Positions 20,990 to 31,399 of a stretch of 64,000 nucleotides of DNA are shown one piece after another. Source of the stretch: Echiichthys vipera (Eukaryota; Chordata; Actinopteri; Perciformes; Trachinidae). A program made the translations under genes and the position numbers. Numbering within the stretch: position 1 is the first letter of the stretch; each line of letters opens with the position of its first letter. Below the pieces are notes generated by a model, which saw only the letters and a program-made list of their open reading frames with translations, was not told the origin of the DNA and did not search any database. The stretch covers positions 9,355,856 to 9,419,855 of the forward strand of contig OY829645.1 in assembly GCA_963691815.1 (NCBI GenBank), in the 5' to 3' direction.

Positions 20990-21690
20990 CTGGAATTGTG
21001 TCTGTCTCTCTGTCTTCGTGTCTGTCCTTGTCTCTCTCTCTCTTTCTTCCTCCCCAACCGGTCAAGAAAGATGGCCGTCCTCCACAGAGCTGGGTCTGTC
21101 CGACATTCCTGTCTGTTATAGGGAAGGTTTTCGTTGCCACCATACTCTACGGGGGAATGGTTGGGTCTATTTAAATCATAAATAAGTCATAGAGTGTGGT
21201 CTATACCTACTCTGTAAAGTGTCCTGAGATAACTTTTGTTATGATTTGGCACTATAAATAAAATTGAATTGAATTGAATTGAATAGATAAAATATATTTG
21301 TTTTATGATTATGAGAGATGAGTGGCTTGTGTGTTTAGTAATGGATAATCAGTCAACTCATCTGTTAATTTCTCCATGGGGAGCAGATGTGCACTTTGAG
21401 AGCACTTGTTTGCTAAACAGTAGATGGTGCTTTTGAACCTTATAACTCACCTTTTTGACTAATATTTGTTGATATTTGGTTAACCTGGATACTATCGCTG
21501 TACTTGCAAATGAGAGAACTATGTGTATTTCTGTTAAATTATGTTATTAGGGGACTTCTGGTTTGGCTGAGATGGAGTAGACACGGGTCGAGTCTTGCTC
21601 CCGCAACTTTTGATATTTTTTTTGTTCCAGGACCCCGAAAGTCACAACAATATTAATATTTGTCTCGTTAAAGGGATACACCACCTAAAT

Positions 21691-22484
21691 ATGCCGACAT
21701 ATTTGACCAGACAGACTGTAAAAGACCAGGGAGCGAAGGCTAGCCCCGCAAAGGAGGCAGGTGGCGAGATTAGCATGAAGGCCATTTCCAACCTCTTGGA
21801 GCATCACCGTGCAGACCTCTCCGCCGAGAACAAAGCCCTCTCCGCCGAGATCAAAGCCCTCTCTGCCAAGTTCAAAGCCCTCTCTGCCAAGTTCAAAGCC
21901 TCCATTTCAACACTCGAAGCAAAGCTGGACCACATCCACGCCACTGTGTCCGACCACGCTCAGAAGATAGGCTCCCTCGAGGTAAATGCCAATTTACAGG
22001 ACGATCGTCTGCTGACGCTGGAGGCCTCCTGTGCCGCGCTAACAGAGAGCAATGCTACGCTGCTGGCTAAAGTCAGCGACCTGGAGTCCCGGAGCCGGCG
22101 CAATAACATCAGAGTGACTTTCTGGAGTCACCGTCGGAGTGTGACAGGGCTCACCGTACACTAGCTGAGAAACCAGGGCAGAGACCGGGCAGTCATCATC
22201 ATGCTCCACAGGTACCAGGTGAAGGAGAAAATCATACGTGAAGACCGCACCAGGAGGTGGTGGAGTAGCGCTAGAAATACAGAGAGGTGGTGTCGGAGCT
22301 GTACAACTGGGGCTTCAGACCCGCGCTGCTGTTCCCCGCGAGGCTGGGGAACAGCTGGCCGGGAAAAGGCTTTCCACGGTCACCGAGGTCGAAAGCCTTC
22401 GTAACATCCACCCGTACAGAGGAGCCCTGATGACCGTGGGAGAGCTGTTGATTTCACCGCAGGCGCAGGCCATGTTGTCTGGAT
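21691..22484 (+). pseudogene. ORF1 of the Tx1/L1-like LINE, frameshifted
   Basis: It starts MPTYLTRQTVKDQGAKASP. A coiled coil spans about residues 25-140, made in part from a 21-bp tandem repeat at 21817-21900 that encodes ALSAENK/ALSAEIK/ALSAKFK/ALSAKFK. The link to the RNA-recognition fold, SDLESRSRRNNIRV, is at about 22078-22118. The frame then shifts; VIIMLHRYQVKEKIIRE (22190-22245) belongs to the C-terminal domain but is out of frame. L1-type ORF1 proteins bind RNA and assist reverse transcription. Confidence 0.82.
21817..21900 (+). repeat. 21-bp tandem repeat encoding heptads
   Basis: Four near-identical copies of a 21-base unit (CTCTCTGCCAAGTTCAAAGC and variants) encode four seven-residue units in the ORF1 coiled coil, so copy number changes keep the heptad register. 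Confidence 0.9.
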
Positions 22485-23224
22485 AACCGTGAGTTGTGCC
22501 GATTGTGTCGCTGTGCTATAACAGCACCGGACTGACCGGAGTTTATATATTTTATATTATTTTTAGACCGCCTCATTAACAGATTAAGTCCTGACGGGCT
22601 GCCGACTTTCCTATCGGTGTTTTCTGATGCTTATTAAATTCCTGTTTCTTCATCCTCTTTCTGTGCCTGCTCACACTGTTATGTGAATTTAGTTTGTCTT
22701 TGGTCGGCCTTCCTGCCAAGCACTGGAAGCTCATCTGCATGTTGATTTTAGTTTGTTATTATATACTTCTTTCACAGGTTTATTTTATTTTAATTAAACT
22801 TTTTATCACCCACCGCCACAGTGTTATCTGAAGTATTCTTGTTCTCTGTTTGGTCAAAGGGCTTTACTGAAGCCTGACACTTTTTATAGTCTGATGTGCA
22901 GAGGTTACCTATATCGATACAATATGCATTCTAACGCAGGGTGAAGGGTTTTATAAATGCATTCTATTCATCTGAGCTGAGGTAGAAAAATACCCTCATA
23001 GCCTGTCTGCCCAATGGCATCTTGGCACCCTCTGCTGACTAATTTAATGTCTGTTCTGGCATAATTATTAATACTATTTCTATGTTTTATTCTTCACTAT
23101 TATTCTCATGTGACTTTAAGGGGTCAAACACTGTTTGTTTAGGGAGGAGACCCTGGAAGTTCAGTTTAGTGGTTAGTTCGAGCTAGAGAGTTTTTTCTAT
23201 GACAGGTAGAAGACAGGTACTGGG
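22485..23224 (+). other. Inter-ORF region of the Tx1/L1-like LINE
   Basis: A spacer between ORF1 and ORF2, with no separate gene visible. Confidence 0.5.
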
Positions 23225-26200
23225 GTGCATCTGATTTCCTGGAATATTAAGGGAATGAACAAAGCAATCAAAATTGGTAAGGTCCTGACACAGTTGCAGC
23301 AACTTCAGGGGGATATGATGTTTCTGCCGGAAACACATCTCAAAACAGCCGACACCTCATGTATTAAGAGGGCGTGGATGAGCCACCTATTCCAATCGAA
23401 ATTTACTGGGCAGCTATCATCATATATAAAAGGGTCCTGTTTGAGCCAACAAATGTAATCCTAGATATTGACGGCCGTTATGTCATAGTTTCGACACACT
23501 CCAGAACACACCAGTGTTCTTAGTTTCGGTTTATGCACCCACCTGGGACGATGAACAGTTTTTTACAAGGCTATTCTCCAAAATCACAAACGCTGACAGT
23601 CATCGCATTATCATAGGCGGAGACTTCAACCTGGTGCAGGATGTGATTCTTGACAGATCTTCTCCTACACAGGTTACGCTATCCAAATCAGCACACACAT
23701 TAAAAACATATGCATCATAGTTGGGAATTTCTGATCCCTGGAGGATTAGAAACCCCCATGGGAAAGCTTACACCACACATTCTCCCGAATAACAACCTTC
23801 TCGACTGCTTGAATGCATGTGAATATCCCCCAATAGTCACTTCTTACCAGGCTCTTACCACAGTTGACATTAGTTTTCCACAAGATACAATTCTACGGTC
23901 ACCGTGGAGGTTCAGCTCACACTTATTGTCGGATAGTAAGTTTAAAGATTTTGTTGCGACTCTAATCCGCTTTTACATAGAGTTTAATGACACCCCTGAT
24001 GTTAGCAGCGGCACTCTATGTGAAGCACTTAAGGCTACTGTTTAAGGACAAGTGATATCCTATATTTCTCAAATGAGAGGGGCGGAACGGGCTAGGCTGG
24101 TGAAAATGGCGGAGGAACTAGTAAAACTCGATGGAACACCCCCCCCCCCCCCCCCCCCCTATATAAGAAACAGTGACTACTACATTCGGAACACAGCCTC
24201 TTAATGACACGCATATTGGAGAGACAGCTACGGCAATCTAAACAAAACTTGAGCAGGGACATAAGGCAGGGAGACTCCTGCCGCAGCAGGCCCGCACAGC
24301 TAGTGCTTCCAGACTAATCTCTAAAATTGAACTACCAGACGGTAGCCACACTTCTGACCCAGTGATGATCAACAAGTCTTTTTCTGATTTTTACACCACA
24401 TTATATACTTCTGAATGCACCCCCAACCCCTTAGACTGTGTAACGTACCCTCAGATAGATATAAACATCACTAAGGAGCTCGATAGACCCATCTCTCTGT
24501 TGGCGGTGCATGAAGCGATCAAGACTATGCAGAACAGGAAATCTACTGGTCCTGATGGTTTTACAGTCGAGTTCTTTAAGGCATACTCAACACTATTAGC
24601 TCCCATCCTTGTGAGAATGTTTAACGACTCCTTTACTGAAGGCAGACTCCCAGCGTCCTTGTATGAGGCATCTATTTCACTGCTACTTAAGAAAGACAGG
24701 GATCATGCTTCATGTGGATCCACATATAGGATATTACTTGTCCGGTCAAGACAGATGGCCATCCTCCACAGAGCTGGGTCTGTCTGACGTTCCTGCCTGT
24801 AATAGGGAAGGTTTTTGTTGCCACTGTACTCTACGGGGGAATTGTTGGGTCTATGTTTATCATAGAGTGTGGTCTTTACCTAGTCTGTAAAGTGTCCTGA
24901 GATAACTTCTGTTATCGTTTGTCACTATAAATAAAATTGAATTGAAAATTGAATTGGAAGTGGCAGCTACAGACCGGTCTCACTTTTAAACATAGATTGT
25001 AAGATCCTTTATCCCGCCTCCAAAGTGTGATGTCATCGATAATTTCACAAGACCAGACAGGCTTCATATTAGGGAGACATCCATTCTTCAACACCAGAAG
25101 GCTGCTCAACATTATATTCTCACATGGATCGGACACTCCTGAGGTTGAAGTGGCACTAGATGCGGAGAAAGCCTTCGACCGTGTAGAGTGGGGCTTCCAA
25201 TTTAATATTTTGGAGAAATTGATTAGAAGAATTTATTTCTTGGGTTAAGCTTCTGTATGTAACCCCCTCTGCATCTGTAAACACTATCGGTGTCCGTTCA
25301 GCATGTTTCCCTCTCAGGCGCGGGACCCGGCAAGGCTGTCCGATCTCACCCTTGTTTTTCAACATAGCCATTGAGTCGTCAGCCACCTGGCTTAGAACCC
25401 AGAACGGGTTTGAAGGCATCCCTCGTTTTGGCCTGGTCCACAAACCATATTGCCGATGACCTTCTCTTATTTATTTTAAGCCCCACAACCTCCCTCCCCC
25501 CAGTTTTATCAATCCTGGATCAGTTTGGACACCTATCGGAGTATAAATTGAATATTCAGAAAAGCAAGTTATTCTTTGTCAACAACTTGGCAAGATCACT
25601 CCCACCATCCATATTCCCCTTTAAAACAGCTGACGAGGGGGTTCAAGTATTTGTGGGTGTTTATCACCAGCTGCTTCAGGGACCTTTTTCAAAAGAATTT
25701 CCAGCCGCTATTGGATAAATGCAAGTCAGACTTGTCTAGATGGGAAGGCCTCCCCCTGTCCCTTGCAGGGTTAATCTTATTAAGATGGTCATTTTACCAA
25801 AGTTTGTGTACCTTTTTCAGCACCTCCCAATTTGTCTTAACAAATCATTCTTCACTAACCTAAACCAACAACTTAACACCTTTATCTGGCAAAATAAACC
25901 AGCCCATATCAAAAAACATATTCTTCAACTCCCTAACCTGAAGGTGGACTAGCACTCCCTAATTTCCGCCACTACTTCTGGGCTTGCAACATTAATAAAG
26001 TTTTATATTGGCTCCGTGGTGAAGTTGCAGACGCCTGCCCGCCATGGGCTCATACTGAGATAACATCTTCCTCCTGCTCTTTGCACTCTACAATTTGCTC
26101 ACAGCTCCCTATAACTGCCTAAAAAGTCTCATCCAATCCGGTTGTTGTTAATGCCATTAAAATTTGGATCCATTTCAGGAAGCAGTACGGCTTGCAAAGG

Positions 26201-27060
26201 GCTTCAGTCCAGTTTTGAATAATCATGTGTTTTTCCCGACCCTGCATTCCGCATTTGGTCAGATAAGGGCCTCAAAACTCTTAAGGACCTGTATGACGAA
26301 GGGGTTTTTGCGTCCTTTGCATCTATGTCAGACAAACACAACCTGCCTAATTTCCGAACCACCCCCCTGAAGCTGAGATGGACCAATTCCTGTCTCTCAA
26401 CATACAACACAAACGACTGATATCTGTCATTTATAATAAGATTTGTCTTCAAAGCCCAGTCCCCACTGCTGAAAAGGATTTGGGGGTAGACATTACTGAT
26501 GACCAGTGGAGGGACATTCTGGAACTGGTCCACTCATTTTCGATTTGTGCCAGGCACGGCCTATTACAGTGGAACGTGCTTTATAGAGCCCATTTCACTA
26601 ACACTAAATTGGCTAAGATATACCCTAGTCACAGCAATGCTTGTAACTGCTGTAAGCGGTCCCTAGCCAACCAAACACATGTTCTGGATGTGCCCGAAGC
26701 TTACGGAATTTTGGTCAGATATATTTCAAACCTTCAAACAGGCTCTTAACACAAATTTGGAACCAAATCCCCTGACTGCTCTTTTTGGGCTCCCTCAGTC
26801 TAAAAATCTGCCCATTGCTACACAACGTGTTGTGGCCTTTCCAACCTGCTCGCCAGATGTAACATTCTCCTTAAATGGAAACATGTTTCTCCACAGACTC
26901 ATAATAGTTGGATACGGGAAATTTTACAATGTCTAAGATTAGGGAAGTTGAAGTTTCCACAGAGGGGAACTTTGACAGCATCCCACAAAACCTGGGACCC
27001 ACTGCTGGCTTTTATTAGCAATAGAATCACTGTTACACCTGACGATGCTGAGGACACTTC
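23225..27060 (+). pseudogene. ORF2 of the Tx1/L1-like LINE, heavily broken
   Basis: Endonuclease blocks: LISWNIKGMN and FLPETHLK near 23228-23345, VYAPTWDDE near 23530, GGDFNLVQD near 23617. Reverse transcriptase blocks: MQNRKSTGPDGFTVEFFK near 24526, ALDAEKAFDRVEWGFQF near 25155, TRQGCPISPLFF near 25328, and IADDLLLFILSP near 25450, where the family has YADD. C-terminal blocks include LLQWNVLYRAHFTNT near 26562 and a CNCCKRS...H zinc-like cluster near 26640. Frames change repeatedly and the L2 tail interrupts the region between GPDGF and AEKAFDR. Confidence 0.87.
24741..24955 (+). mobile_element. L2 3' tail inserted in the Tx1 reverse transcriptase
   Basis: The same L2 blocks as at 14040-14325, ending AATTGAATTGAAAATTGAATTG. 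It sits inside the conserved YRP block: CGSTYR is upstream and GSYRPVSLLN-like sequence resumes downstream. Confidence 0.85.
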
Positions 27061-27442
27061 CTAGTGCTGGAAGGAGAGAGACCCTCCCCCCCTTTATTTA
27101 TTTATTTTTTGTTGTCTTTCTCTTTCTTGAATTATGTTAATTACTTTTGCTATTAGTTTTAGTGTATTTAGTGTATTCTCTTTCTTTTTTTATTTACTTT
27201 ATCCTACGTTATCTAGTTTTGTTACACGTTATTCAGTTACTAGTTTTTTATTTTTATTGCTACCATGTCTGACGTGGGTTGTTGGGAGGGATAGCGGGAT
27301 TCATGTTAGGGTTTTTCTGTTTCTGTCTGTGATTTTCTTTTCTTTTCTCACCTTAAAGCAGATGTACTGTACATGTGTTTTACCTGTGTACACCTTAACG
27401 CAGATTGAGGTGTTCAAAAATCAATAACAAAAATTAGAAATC
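27061..27442 (+). other. 3' untranslated region of the Tx1/L1-like LINE
   Basis: T-rich sequence after the last ORF2 block, ending at the second target-site copy. Confidence 0.6.
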
Positions 27443-27499
27443 AATTATGTTATTAGGACCATAATGTTGAATAATGTAATAGTTACTGAATTAAGCAGC

Positions 27500-27690
27500 T
27501 CCTCAGCCCTCCGCTCTTTCCAGGGAGGAACCTATGCAACTGGGTTGTAGTCGCCTTACCCCGGCACAACGCCGGCGTCATTTCAGGGAGAGGCTGTGTA
27601 TTTACTGTGGGGCTCCCAACCATCAACTGGCCTCCTACCTGGTCCGGTTAAACTCCCAGGCTCACCAGTCGCAGACAGGGTTCTGGTGAG
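27500..27690 (+). pseudogene. Gypsy Gag zinc-knuckle fragment
   Basis: The frame reads LTPAQRRRHFRERLCIYCGA then PNHQLASY. It matches a CCHC knuckle (C-x2-C-x4-H-x4-C), but the last cysteine position is tyrosine. Only this C-terminal Gag segment remains. Confidence 0.72.
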
Positions 27691-27721
27691 TCGTTCTGTC
27701 CCTGCACTTCCCCGTAAATGT

Positions 27722-28247
27722 ATCAACCCTGGACCGCCGCAACACGTACCATCTGGTCCGGATTACGGAGGGTGACGAGTGGAAAACCGTCTTCAATACA
27801 CCGCTAGGCCATTTTGAGTATCTGGTTATGCCTTTTGGTCTTACCAATGCCCCAGCAGTATTCCAGGCCCTTGTGAATGATGTCCTCCGTGATCTATTGA
27901 ACTGTTCCGTGTTCGCTTACCTTGACGACATCCTGATTTTTTTCTAAAGACTTGTCGGAACACGTCGAGCATGTCCGCCAGGTTTTGCGACGCTTACAGG
28001 AGAACCGGCTATTTGTCAAGACCGAGAAGTGCGAATTCCACGTATCGACAGTTTCTTTTCTGGGTTACATCGCTGAGAGTGGGCAATTGAGGGCGGATCC
28101 AGCTAAGGTGCAAGCTGTGACAGAGTGGCCAATGCCTTCCTCCAGGAAACAGTTACAGAGCTTTCTTGGGTTTGCCAACTTCTATCGTCAGTTTATACGG
28201 AACTACAGCCATGTGGTGTCCCCATATGACCAAGTTAACTTCACCGT
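27722..28247 (+). pseudogene. Gypsy reverse transcriptase fragment
   Basis: Blocks in order: TYHLVRITEGDEWKTVFNTP, FEYLVMPFGLTNAPAVFQAL, the catalytic YLDDILIF near 27918, then a stop. In a shifted frame follow KCEFHVSTVSFLGYI and LQSFLGFANFYRQFIRNYS (27952-28215). This is the classic Ty3/gypsy order up to the thumb and connection region. Missing N-terminal residues and the stop make it inactive. Confidence 0.9.
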
Positions 28248-28976
28248 TGTAGGAATTTTACACACAAAACTTTAGTCAAATCAAACAGACCTAACAGAGT
28301 ATATATTGCGTAATTCAAATTCTACAGGAGGCTTCCTGGAGTCAGCAGAGTCGTTGGCAGTTTAGTGCGCCAGCAGGCATTTATTAGCAGAAGGACATCG
28401 GATGATACAGACATCTGGATAAATGTTCTATTCTCTATGTAGAGTAACTGTGTGCAACACAGTACCCATGATCAGAGGCAAGAAGTTCTGATATCTATTA
28501 TAACTACTCCAGCATTTATGCTTGTTACAAAGGCGTGGTTTATGTCTCTGCTTGTGCATGCATATGTGTATTTCAAAAGTAGCCGTTGCTCCCTCCATCT
28601 TCCACCCCGCGCGTCGGGGTATCCTCTGTTCCGCAGGACTTTTCTTCTTTATCTGTGAAAAAAGCACACACTTTCATCCTCCCTGTACCCTGCCTCCTTA
28701 TATGGTGTTGTTTTTGGTCTAATCTCAACTAGTTTCTAGGTGCGTTTGTGCAAGCTGGCTATTTCATTATCTTTGTGACTTTGACTGACTGCCTATGTTC
28801 GTGTTCTGTGTTTTACATAAGGGCCTGGTTAAATAATAGCCGAGGCACATACTATCACACTCTTAAATGATTATATCTTATTGCGTCTTATTATCACACT
28901 CTCATTAAGCATTACAAATACACACGCTAACACATGATTATGATACTTCACTCATTGATTATTAATTCTTCACCGT
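28244..28976 (-). mobile_element. Solo LTR of an endogenous retrovirus-type element
   Basis: The 725-bp unit 28248-28972 begins TGTAGG and ends CTTCA on the plus strand (TG...CA on both strands). It is flanked by CCGT at 28244-28247 and 28973-28976, a 4-bp duplication. It interrupts the gypsy pol frame. On the minus strand a TATA-like CCATATAAGG (about 28706-28697) precedes an AATAAA signal (about 28384) near the other end, the order expected of U3-R-U5, so the minus strand is probably sense. No retroviral gene is present. Confidence 0.75.
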
Positions 28977-29390
28977 CTACCCCCTTTGTTTGGTCACCTG
29001 CTGCGGAGGAGTCCTTTCCGTCTCTGAAGTAGCGCTTTTCTTCCACCGCTGTGTGGGTCCAGCCTGATCCTTCGTGCCAGTTCATGGTGGAGGTGGACAC
29101 TTCGGACCTGGGAGTGGGTTCAGTGTTGTCGCAGCGAGCTGTAAAGGACAACAAGGTTCATCCTTGTGCTTTCTTTTCCAAGAAACTGTCCCCGGTGGAG
29201 AGAAACTATGACTTTCGGAACCGCGAGTTACTGGCGGTTAAATTAGCCTTAGAGGAGTGCCGGCACTGGCTGGAGGGGGCAGAGATGCCGTTTGTGGTCT
29301 GGACTGACCATAAGAACCTTTCTTACATACAGGCGGCAAAGAAACTGAATTTCCAGCAAGCCCTGTGGGCTTTGTTCTTTGGGTGCTTCA
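28977..29390 (+). pseudogene. Gypsy RNase H fragment
   Basis: PFVWSPAAEESFPSLK is followed by a stop, then VWVQPDPSCQFMVEVDTSD, VGSVLSQRAVKDNKVHPCAF, LAVKLALEECRHWLEG and FVVWTDHKNLSYIQ. These match the connection and RNase H region of Ty3/gypsy pol. Similarity stops near 29390, and integrase and the 3' LTR are absent. Confidence 0.88.
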
Positions 29391-29739
29391 GGTGCTCCAG
29401 AGGGGACACTACTAGTCTTGCCAAGGAGAAGACAAAACAAAACAAAAAACCCTCACATTTGAAAAGCTGCAAATATAAAATAATGGTCATTTTTGGTTAT
29501 GGTTATTTTTAAATATAGACTTACTAACATGATTAATCAATTAGTAAAACAGTGGCTGGTTTATTTGGTAATACTTGTTTTCTATTTTACGAACATCAGA
29601 TCTATAAATGTATAAACTGAATTTAAAACAAAACATAAAACTATTTAGATCCCGTGGTCTTCAGGACTTACATTTATGTACTGATATAAAGTAAAATCAA
29701 AGAAAATGAGTCAGTGGAAAAAATTGGAATTATATATAT
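29391..29739. other. AT-rich non-coding stretch
   Basis: Nothing recognised between the gypsy remnant and the CACTGTAA-type end. Confidence 0.4.
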
Positions 29740-29907
29740 ATTAAAATGCTCCAAAATTTTAGTGCACTCAAAACAACTGAGTTACTACGTCAACAATTTA
29801 TTCTTGAGTCAGGTTAAATTCTTGGAATGAGTGACTCCAAATTTTTTCCAAGTTTAAATTATATTAACTTACTTCTTTTATTAAGATGTACTGTTGGGTT
29901 TTACAGT
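29740..29907 (-). repeat. Isolated CACTGTAA-type terminal sequence
   Basis: Reverse-complemented from 29907 this reads CACTGTAAAACCCAACAGT then ATCTTAATAAAAGAAG. It resembles the ends at 9653 and 13949 in its CACTGTAA start and a TTAATAAAAG block about 25 bases in. It may be the far end of a second, much-interrupted copy that also contained the fragment at 17674. Confidence 0.4.
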
Positions 29908-31399
29908 GTAGCTTGTGCAAATTGATGTACTCACAGTGTATGATCCCATGGCAGCCAAGATGCAGCTTTCCTGCATAATGAGGACCGTATTGATTGATGT
30001 ATTATACCCCTTAATCCCTGTTATCTGCTGAGATCTTGAGTCGCATATGCTCCATCACAGTTGATGGAGGATGGCAGAGCTTCACAGTTGATTGAGGACG
30101 GCAGACCTGGGTGAATCCTGCAGCTGACACTGTGCTGGCTGACAGCATCCCTTCAGGTGGTCTGGACTTCATTAAAGACAGGGATTCCATCTGCAAACAG
30201 CAAAAGTCCCCTCATATTGCACTCACACGTTGTATGTGCATGCCAAAATGAGACTGGAGACCGAGACAGATGCTTGTAGGAAAAGATATGTGGCAGCTCA
30301 AAGATTATCTCTGGCTAGAAATGCATGGAAATGTTCCAATTTTCTCTTTCTCTGATTCAGGGTTCACAGCTGAAATGGAGTTGGTTGGCCTTTTGAGCTT
30401 TTAGAAAAAGATGAAACAGCTGTGAGTCTGTGACTGCCTGTCACTCTCTTGTTGTGGCCCCAAACAGACTGCAATTAACCTAAGTAAAAAAAACTTTTTA
30501 CATTAAATCATGTAAATGAGTGAGACCATGAAATAGAGGCTTGAAGATTTCCCTCAGCACACCTGGATGTGAGTAGACAGCCAAGGGACATCACGCCCCA
30601 TGCAGGGGTCGAGGTGAAGTTATTGAAGTGGAAATCAATGGCAGATTCCCAGGTGGCCTTAAGAGGACTAGAAAGGAAAAGAACATTTCAAACAAATAAA
30701 TAGTAGCATTTTCAAGGTGCCTTCCATACTTCACAGCTGTGGATTGATCTTGCCGGTTTAACCCAGAGGAGGTGGTAAAGAATGGTAGAAGCAAGGAGAG
30801 CCTCACTCTGACTTGCTCTCTTTTATGTGATTGCAACTTTTTCACCTTGCTGCTGACATGCTTCTCCTCCTTCCATTGGTGCCAGTGAGGCTGGGACTAC
30901 AGTCTGTCCAGACTTACAGGCGGCTAGTCAAGGGTAATCTACTTCACGCACAGCCTAGGCTAGTATACACTTCAACGTCTCAAGTCTTTGAAAATTGTGG
31001 GGGTTTTTTAAGCTCAATTAGTGGGGATAACTTTCTGATGAAAACTGAAAGGCAGCTGGGGCTTAAATTTTATCCACAGAGGGGGCCTCAAAAGGATATT
31101 TATTTCACATTCTGGACCAGTGACAATAAAGAAAAATAGCAATTGTAATAAGGGTTTCCATTAAATTGCATAATGAGCAGGGATGTAGTGTAGAGGTTCA
31201 AGGATGGATTAATTACAAACATAACTCAAGGTAATACTTTTAGTATTTTACTATCAGTAAAATTCAATTGTTTAACACATCACAGATGCAATAATGTATG
31301 CTTCTTTGTCTCATTAATATCCTTACTTTACTTTTGAAATGTAATGATGAAGCATGTCAGCTATAAAAGAACCTAGACGAAACTAAGTTTAGATGGGTT
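29908..31399. other. Non-coding stretch, nothing recognised
   Basis: A short imperfect duplication, CACAGTTGATGGAGGATGGC and CACAGTTGATTGAGGACGGC, lies at 30056-30104. No gene is supported. Confidence 0.45.

Larger units (their letters stand above)
17824..21295 (+). mobile_element. L2 (Maui-like) LINE, 5'-truncated and decayed
   Basis: The element begins inside the endonuclease region (ISDLCHLKLY in one frame, with SSKALLINDLIS visible in another). It continues through reverse transcriptase, and ends with the L2 3' tail and ATTGAATTGAATTGAATTGA at about 21270-21295. The 3' block is shared with 14040-14325 and 24741-24955. No clear target duplication was seen. Confidence 0.88.
21537..27457 (+). 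mobile_element. Tx1/L1-like LINE with 15-bp target duplication
   Basis: AATTATGTTATTAGG occurs at 21537-21551 and again at 27443-27457, bracketing the element 21552-27442 (about 5.9 kb). Inside are an ORF1 with coiled coil and an ORF2 with endonuclease and reverse transcriptase, both degraded. A 215-bp L2 tail is inserted at 24741-24955 and a C run lies at 24139-24159. The full-length structure with intact duplications suggests a moderately old insertion. Confidence 0.9.
27495..29390 (+). mobile_element. Ty3/gypsy retrotransposon remnant
   Basis: Gag and pol pieces on the plus strand, without flanking LTRs and without integrase. A solo LTR of another element interrupts it at 28248-28972. The protease region and the start of reverse transcriptase are deleted between about 27690 and 27720. 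Confidence 0.85.

Noticed and set aside
9653..29907. A single 20-kb element bounded by the first and last CACTGTAA ends
   Set aside because: The end at 13949 matches the one at 9653 better than does that at 29907, and no target duplication links 9653 and 29907.
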